64,000 nt of DNA, from positions 65,224,001-65,288,000 of the forward strand of contig NC_077222.1 in the NCBI RefSeq assembly GCF_024763615.1, given 5' to 3'. How positions within the stretch are numbered: position 1 is the stretch's first letter; each line of letters opens with the position of its first letter. The stretch comes from Phlebotomus papatasi. Its lineage: Eukaryota > Arthropoda > Insecta > Diptera > Psychodidae. Of the stretch, positions 1-12,412 are shown piece by piece. The notes under the pieces are model-generated. The model ran no database searches and was not told where the DNA came from. It saw nothing but the letters and a program-made list of their open reading frames with translations. A program made the position numbers and the translations under genes.

Positions 1-295
1 AGGTGCTCTTGCATCTTCAGCAAGATTATTGAATAGTTTTAACACAGAACACCAAACTAAAAAAGTAAAAAAAAATGTGATAAACGCCATAGAGTTCACT
101 CAACTTCAAAATGATAAGAGCCAGGGTATATTGAGGTGAAAAACGCAGGGGAAAACTATATTGTTGAAAAGCCAGACTCATTAGATGGAAAATAACTAAA
201 ATTTCATTGAAACAGGTTAACGAGGTTAACAAATACCGAAGACGTCCATCCGAGTTATTTTCGATTACGCACACAGCTCAGATCAGTACACAGTA

Positions 296-1490
296 GAGGA
301 GACTGGGGCAAAAAGTCACAAATCGAAAAATTCAAAATTCAATATCTTCCATGGTAAAAAAGATAGCGGCTCAATTTTTTTTCTATAGATAGCCTCTATA
401 GATCTTCTTCAATGTCGTAAGTTTCTTAGAATTCGAACAAGGAATTTAGAAAATAAAAAATATCAAAATTTTTAGTCGTATTTTTGAAATATTTTCCTTG
501 CAGAAGATAACAATTATTACCTACCTATTTTCCAAAATTGATGCACTGGTGAATATTTTCTAAATAATTTAGATTCTTTGAATACGAATCCGCTATCCAT
601 TTTAGAGTTTCACAAAGGTTCTTTTCTTAAGAACGCCTTTTATTAAAAATGGCCAATTGGGGTAAAAAGTAACAAAACGTATAGAGCAAAAAGTAACAAA
701 AAAGCGAAGTAATTTCTGATGTCTCACAGCGAAAAGAAACGTCATTACCATGTCTCGCCGCTTGTTGTTTGCATTCGTCAAACCAGGGGGGGGGGGGTGA
801 CATTAGCTCTGAAAAATGCGACCGGATTTAGTGTAATTTTTTCCCTGTTTTCGTACACATTTCATGAGATATCTCCAAAACTGCGTAGGTTGCCAATTTG
901 GGGTTTTCGGTTGCTTCTTCGTTAATAAATTGGCTTTTATTTTGTATTAGTATTTTTTGCTAATTCATTCAGCAATGACAGAAAACAGCTAATAAAGTCA
1001 AAAGTTTTTTCGACTCGCTAGAAACATATGGGAAACATAGGAAATGTCATGCCCCTGGGTCAAAAAATTTGCAGTCTTTTGTGTGTGTTTTTTTTCAAAA
1101 ATAGCGTGAAAAGCGCTTTCCTCGTTTTCTCACTTTTCTCGCAGAGAAAACGGTGTTTTACAAAGGTATAGATGAATAAATTTTCTATGAAAATATGTCC
1201 TCTCGGTATGTTTTCAAATTTACGGAAGCCCGTAATAAAACGAATCAAAATATGACAATACTCCATGTCTGGTACTATTTGCCCCAGCATTTTTGAGAAT
1301 GGTCACAAAATTACCTTTTAGAAATCGGCTCGATAAACGTATTTCCTTACAAAATAGAAGAATATTACTTTCACAAAGTTGTAGAGCGGTAAATTTCCTA
1401 TAAAACTGCGCTAATTAGAAATTTTTGAAGAGCTCAAGTAGCTTGTAAAAAAATAAAATATCCGTTTTGTGACTTTTTGCCCAGTCTCCC
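296..1490. mobile_element. TA-type palindromic-ended element, word AAAAAGTCACAA
   Basis: The ends are inverted: GACTGGGGCAAAAAGTCACA at 301 and TGTGACTTTTTGCCCAGTC near 1470-1487. The left flank is TA. The word recurs inside as TTGGGGTAAAAAGTAACAAA (about 655), GCAAAAAGTAACAAAA (about 683) and ATTTGCCCCAG (about 1276). A run of 12 G lies near 786. No transposase frame survives. Confidence 0.7.
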
Positions 1491-1574
1491 TGACACATCG
1501 AAGAAAAAGTCTGAACTATTGGTTGTAAAAGGTCTTGACATCAGCTACAACGGGCTTTTTTTTAACTATAACAA

Positions 1575-2584
1575 TTTTGAAAATCGAGTTTTCCTATATA
1601 CAATCGCATAAAGTTTCATGATTTACTGATCATGAATATATGGCGGATTAAAAATATTACCGGTTGTCTGTCCGTGCCCGTCTGGCCTGGCCCGCTCTTT
1701 GGAGATTAATAACTCCAAATCTAAGACAGAATATCGACTTGCTATTTTCAGCAAAGCAGTTAAAAATAAATACTGTCAACGATGAACTGGCGCAATTGAT
1801 TTTAGAGGGATACCTCCAGTTATTTCCAGTGAAAAGGTTAGTCACCTTTTTTAGAAAACACTTTTTTGGTTTTGCCCAGAGCTTTCGATCCTGATGACTA
1901 CTGAACAAGATCCCCATCAGGACCGAAAGCTCTGTGCAAAACCAAAAAAGTGTGTCCGTCTTAGGATGACTAACCTTTTCACTGGCAATTACTGAAGATA
2001 TCTCTCTAAGAAAAAACAAATAAATTGGCTTATATAGCTCTATACCAAGAACTTCGGTGAAGTTATGGTGGACACTCGGGTCTATATTTCACCAATAAAC
2101 CATCTTTCAATCATTAGAGGGATGTCTCCGGTGATTGCCAGTAAAAATGTTAGTCACTCTAAGATGAAAGCACTTTTTTGGTTTTGCCCAGAGCTTTTGA
2201 TCCTGATGGGGATCTTCTTCAGTGGTCAACTAAATTGTGTTTCCAGAGTCTTTCTTAGGGATCGTGTGGTTCATGGGATTCCAAATCATGACCAGCAGGA
2301 TGTCAGTGTGGGGCGGCTTTCCTTTTAAAGAACTTTTCTCAAATATTTTTCAACTTATTGGTGGTTTTCTTGAGAAAAACTAACTTTTGTGGTGGTTGGT
2401 CTTTGTCTGGAGACATCCCTTTAAAGTCAATTGCGCCAGTTCATCGTTGATAGAATATTTGAGTCAGTTCATTTAAATCCTAGAGCCATATATTTGATAC
2501 AAAATTACTGTATAACATATCCCAACTTCAGCTTCAAATAGAATTTGCAGGCGACCCGATTTTACTCACGTTAAGTATATCACC
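1575..2584. mobile_element. Diverged copy of the GGTGAGA element (see 43121-44807), left end lost
   Basis: The right end (AACTTCAGCTTCAAATAGA through ATCACCTA) matches the right end at 44740-44809. TGATCATGAA followed by a GTCTGTCCGT-type segment near 1628-1690 matches the left part of the other copy. Inside, a unit of about 100 bp with GGTTTTGCCCAGAGCTTT occurs at about 1803-1898, inverted at 1915-2008 and direct again at 2110-2210. A CAACGATGAACTGGCGCAAT segment at 1777 recurs inverted near 2425. Confidence 0.6.
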
Positions 2585-2718
2585 TACAATAAGCTGATCT
2601 AGGCTTATCAGTTCACGTCTCTCCACAAGTGTTTTACAATGGATGGACGATTCGATCGAGCATGAAACGGTCAAAATGGTCGACCATGAAAATCTATTCG
2701 TAAAAAATATTAATAGTT

Positions 2719-3045
2719 GTGGGGATCTCAGTGGCGCAATAGGCAAGATCGTTGGTCTTGGGCGGATGAGATTTCTGACTCTATACTCTCACAGTTGTGA
2801 GTTCGAGGCCCGCCCGTTTCAAACAACTGAATGTTTAGAAAAAGACATTTTGACGTGGAAAAAAACGTAATAAAATGCATCGCCTCCGCCCAACAACTTC
2901 GAGATCATGGAGAAGCATCCACAATGCGGGGAAGATGCTCGTGGGCGAGTCTACAAGCGGACTAGCAGATTCTTCTAACACGGATTTGAAAAACAGCATC
3001 ATAAAAACATGATTAAATTGTAACATATATTCCGATACGATTAAT
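2719..3045 (+). mobile_element. tRNA-derived SINE, copy A
   Basis: Starts with a polymerase III A-box-like GATCTCAGTGGCGCAATAGG and a B-box-like GTTCGAGGCCCGCCC, then a non-tRNA body with CAACTGAATG, AACGTAATAAAATGC, CAGATTCTTC and an end CGATACGATTAAT. It aligns through its whole length with the copy at 17350. The tRNA-like head is decayed and is not a functional tRNA. Confidence 0.75.
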
Positions 3046-4259
3046 CAAAATTGTAGTCATATTCTTTGGGTACCAAAACGTCTATATACAAAGTTTCGGA
3101 CCGATCAGAAAAGCTCGGATTTCACCTCGTACCACAGATGCGTAGCAGAGAATCGAAGCTAAAGTTATTGTCTTATAAGAGAGTAATAGATGATACGTGA
3201 TGCATGTTTGCTTTTCTCATAAATATTTAAAATATTTATCCATCACTTCAATACCTTTGAAAAACATTAAAAAATCCTTTGCATGAGATGGACAAGACAC
3301 TTCTTAAAATATCGTTCCCATTACAATAAATTACACCCATAAATCGTGTACCAGAAAATTTTGGACATGCAAATTTCATATCTAGGGCGTTTCATAGCCG
3401 TGAATTCCACGCGTTGGAAACTACGTGATCCTATATTTCATTTAGCGTAATTTTATGTTTTCTTCCTTGCACAATAATTCCTCGATTAGTTTAATACTTT
3501 ATTGATTTTCAATAATTTTTTTTTAAAATCAAACATTTGTTTTCACTGCACGGACTCTACGGAAACGTGATTGCTCAACAATGTGTCGAGCGATTTCTTT
3601 TATTTTAGATTATGTTATAGAGGTTAGCTATATAGTTGAATATTTCGTTCATAGACGAAAATATTGTTGAATCATTCCTAATAAGGGTTTAGAGTAGAGA
3701 ATATGTTCCTTAACCGAATAGAGTCGTGATACAGCTCGATGAAAAGCATTTTGAATTTCTGTCTAATCTCAACTGAATTGGTCCAAAATCGGTTATTATA
3801 AATAGGTAGTAAACCGGTTATGAACAGACAAAAATTTTGAATAGTGAACTGTGTTACTCATAAACAATTTTGGACAATTATTTGAGTTATTTATGACTCG
3901 ATTCAAATCGGTTGCAAATCGATGAGCATTAAAAATTATTATCTGAAGAAGTAAACTTGCAAAATTCACGAACAGAATTTATAAATTCCTGTATTATACT
4001 GTCCATAAAGTCGCATAATTTTAAATCCTAATGAGAAGAAACCGTTAACTGTATAAATAAAAACTGAATTAATGGAGATGAAAATTCCCACTCACGATTT
4101 TCAGATACCATCTACAATACTATTTCTGAATTATGAAATTTTTGTTTTCGAGAACAAAATGTCTGAAATTAAAGTTCGCATTTTCTAACTCCTAATTTTG
4201 AATAATAACTCTTGAAAAGAATGTTACGAAAATTCATCAAGTTTACGAAAATTATTCAT
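3046..4259. other. No gene seen; AT-rich
   Basis: Short frames only. A segment at about 3770-3920 (AACCGGTTATGAAC, GATTCAAATCGGTTGCAAAT) is a relic of the ACCGGTT repeat family found at 10605 and 31540. Confidence 0.5.
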
Positions 4260-4261
4260 TA

Positions 4262-4600
4262 GGGTAAGTGTGCCAAATTTCGGCATAGTTGCATGCAATC
4301 GACAAAGTCTCAAGTTTGAAATGTAATATTTTTAATAAAAATTGAATATTTTTTTTTACTCTTTTATAAGGAATGTTGCTTGGAGCCTTGCAGACAATTT
4401 ATCATCTTTATTTTCTCTAAAATCATTCTTAATACATTTTAAAATGAATAAAAATGTAGACACAGAATTGGTGGCCTATTTCGGCCACCTTCATTCTGAT
4501 AGTTCCTTGCCCTTCCAGAATTCTTTAAATATCTTTTTGAGATCATCTTGCTCGTCGAAGCGACATTTTTTGTTATTTTTTTTGCATTGTACAATCTCAA
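4262..4600 (-). mobile_element. Truncated copy of the GGGTAAGTGTGCC element
   Basis: Begins at TA with GGGTAAGTGTGCCAAATTTC and matches, in reverse complement, the right part of the intact element at 26601-27650 as far as the segment that encodes the helix-turn-helix-like peptide (minus strand CGCTTCGACGAGCAAGATGA). The rest is missing. Confidence 0.65.
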
Positions 4601-4999
4601 GTGTATCCAAAAACAAAAAATTCATAGAAATTCGAGACAACATTATTATCTACAAGCTAAGCGGTTCGAGATATAGACAGAGAATTATAGTGATATCTTT
4701 ATTTACAATTAATATACACTGAAATATCTAACTTATTCGTAATTTTACATTCAGCCCTGTGTATTACCTTTTTTAAAGTGATTTACAAACCATTCAAATT
4801 CGCATCAGTTATAGAACGGCAAACAAAGAAAATTGTGACACAATTTAAAAATAATTGTGTCGTACTCAAAACTTATTGGAATTTGAAAAGATTATTATTT
4901 ATTTATTTTGATGTACTGGGCTTTTTTTGCCATTTTGTACATTTTTCGGTTTACAAATTTTTATTCAGATTACATTGTTTATGAGAAATATGTCCATTC

Positions 5000-5058
5000 A
5001 GACGCTTCAGTCGTTTGCACCGGGCGGGACTCGAACTCACAACTGTGACAGTCGAGCC
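5000..5058 (-). mobile_element. Fragment of the same SINE, minus strand
   Basis: Reads GAGTTCGAGTCCCGCCCGG then TGCAAACGACTGAA on the minus strand, matching the B-box end and start of the body of the copies at 2719 and 17350. It is flanked by AT-rich DNA with no remaining head or tail. Confidence 0.6.
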
Positions 5059-6039
5059 GGGGGAATTTGAAAAGATTTTTTAGTCAATATTGTAAAACTA
5101 ATTTTCATAGCATGTAACATCAAACTCCAAAGTTTCACCATTCTACGAATTGTTCCTCACTTTGTCACCCCTTTTACTGTTTAGCCACTCTCTTTTGAAA
5201 ACAAACTTCTTAGCATCATTCTCTGGGAATTGAAACAATTTTTGATAACCTAAGAAGTTTTGTATTCTTTGGACTTGCACAAACCACTTGGGGGCAATCT
5301 GCTAACGACAGGAGATCAACAGTTGAAAAAGGAAATTAGTTTTTCTTCCTTGTATATATGGAGAATACTGAAGTTTATCTTGCACAAGATCTTCCACAAT
5401 TTCCTTTACTACAAAATTGTACTCAATATAAAATTGACGAAAAATGTTCTCAGACTAATGAAAGGGTCGACAAGGATGTCTCCCTTTTCACAATGAAAAG
5501 TGATACAATGTGTCACAAAATATGATTAGTTGGAAATTTTTCAATAAACGTCCCTTCTATGTAATACTGTGAAATGCAAATTTCTCAGAGGACTTCTTTT
5601 ATTGCTTATTTATTCTACGATATTGCTACACTTGGCGATGTCCCAGCATCAAGGGTGCTTCTTTTTTCCTTTTTATACTTCCCTCAGTAATCCCCATCCA
5701 GTTTGAGCTCCAGCTGCGACAGCTTTTATAAATCACAGATTCTGCGGTCCGAGATGAGATTCTACCTCTATCGATTGATTTCAAAATTTTTCAGGGCACA
5801 TTATCACATTCACAGACCATGAATACGCAATGTGCTACAATATCAAATTAATCCTCTTGCCTATTTCTTCATACAACTGGTTCTCGAGAGTAAACGTTAG
5901 GAGATTATCAACTTGTGTTTTTAGGAATAAGTATATTCGAACCCATTTGAAAGCTCCTGTAAATTTTAATCTTTAATTATCTTATGTGGTAATAATCGAT
6001 CCTTTAGGTATTATTTGTACACTCTTCCGTCAGACATTA

Positions 6040-6251
6040 GGGGAAACTGGGGCACCACCAAACACGGGGTAGCACCAAACACTAATTTTTATTTCTAAAC
6101 TACTTGGACTATCTCGACCATTTCTTCAATGGACAAGCATCCCTATAGTGCCTATAAATTCCTAAGGGTCTTGTCCTCAGAAGTCTAATATCTGATTAAA
6201 AAATCGCAGTGTTTGGTGCTACCCCGTATTTGGTGGTGCCCCAGTTTACCC
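6040..6251. mobile_element. TA-type MITE, word CACCACCAAACAC
   Basis: Inverted ends GGGGAAACTGGGGCACCACC and its complement, flanked by TA on both sides. Within each end the module GGGGYANCACCAAACAC occurs twice in tandem. 212 bp, no coding capacity. Confidence 0.8.
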
Positions 6252-6416
6252 TAAGTTCAAACTATTAGAAATAGAAACTTGGGTTTATCGAGAAAAACCC
6301 TTTTAAAAATATCCTTAAAATCATTACCATATCATTTTTTTTCTTTTACGCTAGTTACTTGATATCAGACCCGAACCGGACTTCCCGGACTCAATCGAAT
6401 GAGAGCCGCCAATGTA

Positions 6417-6631
6417 GGGGAAAGTACTCCCCCCTCGAACGTTCATGCCTTCGAATAATGTGAATTTTCTTTTATTTTTCCTTGGAGACTTACACATTTC
6501 TATTAAATATTAGTTAGCTTATTATCAATTATTGATAATTTTATTATAATGATGTGAAAGCTTTTGAGGAAAAATAAAAGAAATTCACATTATTCGAAGG
6601 CATGAATGTTCGAAGGGAGAGTACTTTCACA
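6417..6631. mobile_element. TTCGAA MITE, copy 1
   Basis: About 215 bp, flanked by TA, with long inverted ends that start GGGGAAAGTACTC and continue TTCGAACGTTCATGCCTTCG and AATAATGTGAATTT. Four copies lie in this window (also 35739, 54985 and 59227). Each can fold into a long hairpin. Confidence 0.8.
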
Positions 6632-7761
6632 TATATTTTTCTTTTCTAAATTTAATTGTGAACTAAACAACTTTCTTTATCAGCTTTGTTGCAATTTTTT
6701 TAATATTCAAAATCATTTATTCCTGAACCTATTCAAGGTTAAAAGTGGTCCAACAAAAGAAGCATGTATCTAAGTAAAAGATGAATTTTGGACCAACAAC
6801 CGAATCTCAGTTGTGGTAGGTTATTCGATCAATTATGTCTAATTTTTAAATAATGACCCATCCTTTGGCTGAACCTAACTGGCCTAATTTATCTCATACT
6901 CAAAACTAGGGGCCCATCAAGCCTAATCAAAAGTGAAGCTATTTTTCACTTTTCCTTGTAAAAATTTTGCAGCTACTGCACCGCGACTTAAACAAATTTG
7001 CTCGTAGTTCTTGTATAATTTTGGCGAACATTATCAAATATGTATTCTTAGATAGATTTTAATGCACGATTTCGAAATATATCAGACTTATAGGTCAATT
7101 CTCTTTAGGAAAAAACTTGCCAATAGTCTTCAGTGCCTCTATGCACAAACGTATGGAAAAATGAAATGTCGAGAGACCCCTGCTCAAGACAATGGCCGAG
7201 ATTCATGATTTTTTTAATATTCAAGTCAGTAAACATATAGTGATGTGCCCTAATGGGCTTAATAGCCGTGAGTTCTTGCTTGTAACTCGGAGTAAGGACT
7301 TTAGGGATTACAGCTTCCGGGATAAAAAAATCGCATCGAGGCAATTTTATACCTTATTTCAGATGGTAAATTCTGTTCACAATTGAATTATCACACATTT
7401 CGTGTTGCTAGAACTCCGAGGTTACTCATAAAGAATTCGAACTACCGTAAGCTCATCGAGGCTTATCGTTGATTTTGTCCTGCCACGATTCAATACTAAG
7501 CTTCTTGAAATCCAACGTAAAACACATATTCGAGGGTGAAAGCTCAATATAAATCCCCCATCGAATGGCTGAAGCGGTTTTTCTTATTGTACTTTGGTAA
7601 AAAAAAAAGCGAAACGACTTTAATTGTGTATCTTTAAGAGGGTGCCATTAAAATGGTTTAATGGTTTTCTGAGCAAAAGGTGCGACACACGCAAAAAAAA
7701 GTGCCAGAGGTTATTGAATACTTTTGATTTTTCCCCATAGCGCCCAGTACATGGATTTTAT

Positions 7762-7852
7762 TTATGAATTTGCAGTGGGTGGGAATTGAGCTCCAGCCAA
7801 GATTGACGAGAACGGTGTGAACAGCGAACGTGGCGTAGGTGGTGGACATGGG
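7762..7852 (-). CDS. Candidate terminal exon, proline-rich
   Basis: On the minus strand, acceptor CATGTTTTCAG at 7853 is followed by 91 bases in the phase required by the donor at 18615 (AG|C). They encode PCPPPTPRSLFTPFSSILAG and nine more residues before TAA. An AATAAA signal overlaps the stop (7757-7762). The stretch is much GC-richer than its surroundings. A phase match occurs by chance one time in three and intermediate exons are possible, so the link to the 18615 exon is only a proposal. Confidence 0.3.
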
Positions 7853-8686
7853 CTGAAAACATGAAATAATTCCTTATCTGTTTGCGATGAAAAGCTTGCC
7901 AACACAGCTGGGGGTGACCCTAACATTAAACCACTCCCGAAGGGTGACACACATTATTGGATTTTGGTCATTTTATTATCCAATGGACTAAATTTGCTTG
8001 TCTCTCACGTGCAACTCAAATAAGATTGAAATACTGAACCCCATGGACAAAGTACTTCCATTGTAATAATGTGCGCGGTTCTTTTTAACATTTAGTATTG
8101 CTTGATATATCTAACAATTTATTCACACACCATTCAATACCTTTACCATCTAACACTCTACTGAATCCTACAATCGGGACTTCTGGTGGATAATGGCTGT
8201 GTAAATAGGCGTATTAATTATTGATTGCTCATCGAACCACTCGAATTAAGCTTTAATACCAAATATGTAGCAGCCAGAGTGGATGAACCACGAGAATGCC
8301 TCTATTACGATTAAGTTTGGTGGAGAGCTGTCAATTATAACAGAGAGTACATGGTTTTCGTCAATTTCCTCTCCAAGCTTTCAACAGATTTCAATCGTAG
8401 TTGAATTTAAAATCAAATTTCCCTAATCCATGGATGCGATATCATACAATTTTAAACAACTGTAAATCCGCCACTCCACAGAATAATCTACCATCCTGAA
8501 TACAAGAAAATCTCTATGTGTACATCACGAAACCCAGACATTTGTCCTCAACCTATAAATGGTCCAAATGGTGCTGTGACAGATAAAAGTGCAAACTGTC
8601 ATTGAAAATGTTCTGGAGCATATACACATTATATCATTCGACTTTTGAAATGAAGTAAATTGAATGACAGTCCCCTGGTCGTATAT

Positions 8687-8863
8687 TCAGTCTTCAATCC
8701 ATTTGAAATCCCCAACCAAATGTGACACAGGTGGCTTGCAGAACTTGGCGTCCTTCGTCGTACTCTTTATGCACGGAATGACAATAACACGCTTACAATG
8801 GAATTTCATCCCTTTGGAAGCCTTTTCAGCTTCCAAATCCCCACACGCGCTCTTCTTGATGCC
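8687..8863 (-). CDS. Candidate coding exon, lysine-rich
   Basis: On the minus strand an open frame of 58 codons ends in TGA at 8687. It reads GIKKSACGDLEAEKASKGMK, then more charged residues with several cysteines and a WIED end. A possible acceptor, CATCTTCTGGAG, lies just upstream, with a good branch-point-like ACTAAC about 30 bases before it. There is no ATG until residue 19, so it would be an internal or last exon. I do not recognise it. Confidence 0.25.
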   Translation of the reverse strand, partial: GIKKSACGDLEAEKASKGMKFHCKRVIVIPCIKSTTKDAKFCKPPVSHLVGDFKWIED

Positions 8864-10604
8864 CTCCAGAAGATGAATGTGAGACAGCTTTTTCGGTTAG
8901 TCCACTAATGGAACATGGAGGGTGAAAAATTATGTTGCGCTATGTGTGAACATTAGGGGGAAAATAGTGGTAACACAATGGCAAATAATATAAAGTTGGC
9001 ACGGATGGCGCAGCATCCTTTCAGAGATCTAGTCAATTCTGGACAATTAGGATTTCTAATCGAGCATTATTATCTTAATTCATATTTTCAAGTATGTGGT
9101 TGTCAGTCCAATGTATGCAATGAGAAAGGAGATTAAATGAAGTGATTAAAGTGCAGGAAGATGAATATTTTAACATTTCTGGTGACCAAAAAGGTATTCA
9201 AAGGATTAAAATCTAAGGCAATCGAATCAGAAATCGATCGCCACTTAATCTACTACGTGTCGAGTGGTCAAATTATCTGAGAGGTCTGATATAATAATAA
9301 CTTTATCGCACTGAGGGATCAAATATAAACGTCCCAATACATCACGTAAAAAATATCCTTAAAACAAGCGACTGGCAAGTTGGCCGTTTTATACGGAGCT
9401 ATTTGAAGCCAATTCCTAAATTGATCTCGGACTCAGCTCACAGTGTCCCGAGGAAAAAAATTATTTAAACAAAAATTTAGCATATTTATCACTCCATACG
9501 GAAAGGTGTCTTATAATACGGAAAAACTTCTCACTTTTTAAATAATTTAGCGTAGCGCGTGCAAAAAAATTACCATATAAATTTAAATCGAAGTATGAGA
9601 AAGTGACTTCAAATTTCAGACAACTTGCCAGGGGGTTGCCTTAAAAGTACAAATTATACAAAATCATGTTTAAATTAAATCTCCTCATTATTGTATCGAT
9701 TTCTTCTGAACTTAAGTTTTCATGTCTATTCTGATTCTGATTATCTTATTTATATTTTAATTGTTGTAATATAGTCCCTTAAATGTAAATTGTTTGCTTG
9801 GGGCCTTAATAAATGTTTTATTATTATATTATTTATTTTATAAAGCAATTTGGAACAGTTTATTAAGAAAAGCGTGTGGTACTCCATATGCAAAAAAAAA
9901 ACTTCGCTGAAATATGCAATAATTGCGATTTTAGTGTTAGGCTTGGAGGAACGTCTGTTCGACAGGGAACCCCTATTGACACTTTCGTCAAAATGTTGAA
10001 AATTATTTAATGTATTTAGTAAAATATAAGTAAGATAACGCTTTTTCTGTAATATACCTTTTACTATAAACAGAGATGATCAAATTTGATATCCCAAATG
10101 GTATAGGGTAGGGTGTCAATAGGTGCTGACACGAGTTCTTAAAGTGTCAGTAGACGTTCGTTTCACCCTATGTTCTAGAACTCAAATATGGTTTAAAATT
10201 GTACTTTAGTTTAATGAACTACAATTAAAATTAGCTGAATTATAGAATTAAAGATAAAACTTTAATTTATTAAAGTTCACTAAAAAAATAGAAATAGAAA
10301 AGTATAAAACTCAAATGAAACCGTAACATTTCTAATATACTATTTTCATGAAGGTTAAAAATTATTTTTAAACCTTTTTTATTAATTTTTACTGACATTT
10401 ATATTACTCTTTCTAAAATCTTCAAAAAAAAGAACACTTTAACTTAATCAAAGGAGTATAATTTGACTTTCATCTCTGCTTTTTAGAAAATAAAGAAAAG
10501 TTGTAGTCGTGAAGATCTGATAAATTCAAACTTAAACTTATTTTCAAAACGAAGCTTTAAGAATTTGTAAAATGGAAAAGGATTATAAAGCATCCCAAAC
10601 TTTG

Positions 10605-11060
10605 TAGAATGCTCGAACTCGTGATTTAAATGCTATACCTCAAAAGTACTTTCGCTTCATTTTATTTAGATTATTTATTAGTTAAATTCATAAGGAAAGA
10701 ATAGTATTGACTGAAATTTTTCTTAAGTTTACTTGTTCAGAACCGATTTGAACTGATTTAAAAATCACTGAAAACATCGCCCAAAAAGCTTAGAAATAAT
10801 TGAATTTTGAATAAAAATTAGTTATCGGATATGAACCGGTACATAACCGATTTAAATCAGTTGAGGTTGGTCAGGAACTCCAAGATCTTTACAACGGGTC
10901 TTAACATGATAGCATTCGTCTAGGAAATACACTTTCTTCTAGAATCTATTTAACCTTTGACAAAATGTCCGCCTAATCATTAGGACATATCCAAAAATGA
11001 AAAAAATCGCAAGACGCATTTTCGAGATATCCACAAAAAACACGTCCTTTGAGGGCAATA
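10605..11060. repeat. ACCGGTT dispersed repeat, copy 1
   Basis: Shares with 31540-32090 the series GAATGCTCGAA, AAAAGTACTTTCGC, AACCGATTTGAACTGATTT, AAATTAGTTATCGG, CTCCAAGA, AAATGTCCGCCT and AAAAAAATCGCAAGACGC. The internal unit around AACCGATTTRAACNGATTTA repeats roughly every 95 bases. No ends were identified. Confidence 0.6.
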
Positions 11061-11370
11061 GAAGGGGGGGTTCCATGGTCGACTTTTGGGAGGGGTCCGC
11101 CGAAGGTCCCTTATCTCTATCTGTAAACTTTAAGACTCCAAGCGTGGTAACGACAAGACAGACTGACAAACGGACTGATGAGCAAACAGCGCAACATAAT
11201 TTTTCAGAAATAATTTGTAACGTGGATATAATATATTGAGAAAAGTGGTTCCCTGGGGATGGAAGTTGGAAATTTTGTGGAATGGAAAAATCGAGGGATT
11301 CAATATTCTGTTCTCACTGTGGAATTTGAGAACTAAAATATCCGAAAATGAATCAGAAACGATCTGTATT

Positions 11371-11505
11371 TGAATTCAATTCAATTCAATTAATTTATTC
11401 AATCCCCTATTTTTGCGACTGCCGATCGAGTTCACAACCGATCTCATCAGGAAAAGCGGCAGAAAACTCCTGAATCACTGATCGTGTAAGCCATTTAAAT
11501 TATAA
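11371..11505 (-). mobile_element. LINE 3' end with (AATTG)n tail, copy 1
   Basis: On the minus strand a conserved core (CGATCAGTGATTCAGGAGTT, CTGATGAGATCGGTTGTGAA) is followed by TAAATTGAATTGAATTG. Copies at 15612 and 46709 share the core and tail. This is the layout of a 5'-truncated non-LTR retrotransposon with a short-repeat tail. The clade cannot be assigned. Confidence 0.6.
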
Positions 11506-12045
11506 TATAAAAAATATTAAATAATGTTAAAAATACTGAAAATGGGCACATATCAGTCACAAGTTAAAGTATTTTACAACTCATAAACACAACGACACAA
11601 CTTAACAATTCAATCATGAATAGAAGCAGAGATTGCATAAACTTTTTTGAAATCATCCTTATAAAAATAATATCTAGTTAAATATAGTTGAATCCCAGAA
11701 TTTTTTTTACTGAATTTTTAATGAATTGGTTTTAATTTTATTTTCTATTATTTTTAAGGAGAAGAAAATGGCGCTCTTACACCTGTTCAACTTACTTTTT
11801 AAAATAAAAAGTAAATATGTCTCTTTCTGTGAATGAAAATTTAAATTTAAATATCACCTTCAATTTTCATTTCACACAAAGGGACAATTATACAATAGAA
11901 TCCTTTAAAGTAGAATGCACCTTCAAAATTCGAACCATATTTTTTTTTAAATAATGGAATTTGTCTAAGATACACAGAAGAGTTCTGTTTGAAAGAATGA
12001 GAGCTTTATTGAATTTCACCACTAAATTAAAAGAGGAGCATAATA

Positions 12046-12384
12046 CAGTAGACTCTCGCTAATTCGGCTTTTTTAAGATCGGGCTACTTTTTAATACGGG
12101 CGACAGTTAAATTCGAAAAAAGTTTGTTGACATTTTTCAAGTTTAATTATGATCACATGAAGCAAATATCCTTAAATTTACCATGGTTTGCCTTAGTTTT
12201 AATGTGATTTTGCATTATTAAGGGATTTTCATGAAATTTACAATATTATATGAGCATGTAAACATAATTATGTGCGTGCAGTTGAACAAAAAATCGTTGT
12301 ATTTCAAAAAGTTTGTTCCCCGAATTTCTCCCTAATTCGGGTGACATTTCGGTCCCAAATGCTCGAATTTGAGAGAGTCTACTG
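12046..12384. mobile_element. CAGTAGACTCTC element, pogo-like ends
   Basis: Flanked by TA; left end CAGTAGACTCTCGCTAATTC and right end inverted (GAGAGAGTCTACTG). The word AATTCGGGC/AATTCGGGTGAC recurs inside. 339 bp, no transposase. TA flanks and CAGTAGA-type ends resemble pogo-group MITEs. Confidence 0.7.
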
Positions 12385-12412
12385 TAATTGATGTGTAGAA
12401 AAATCGAATGAG

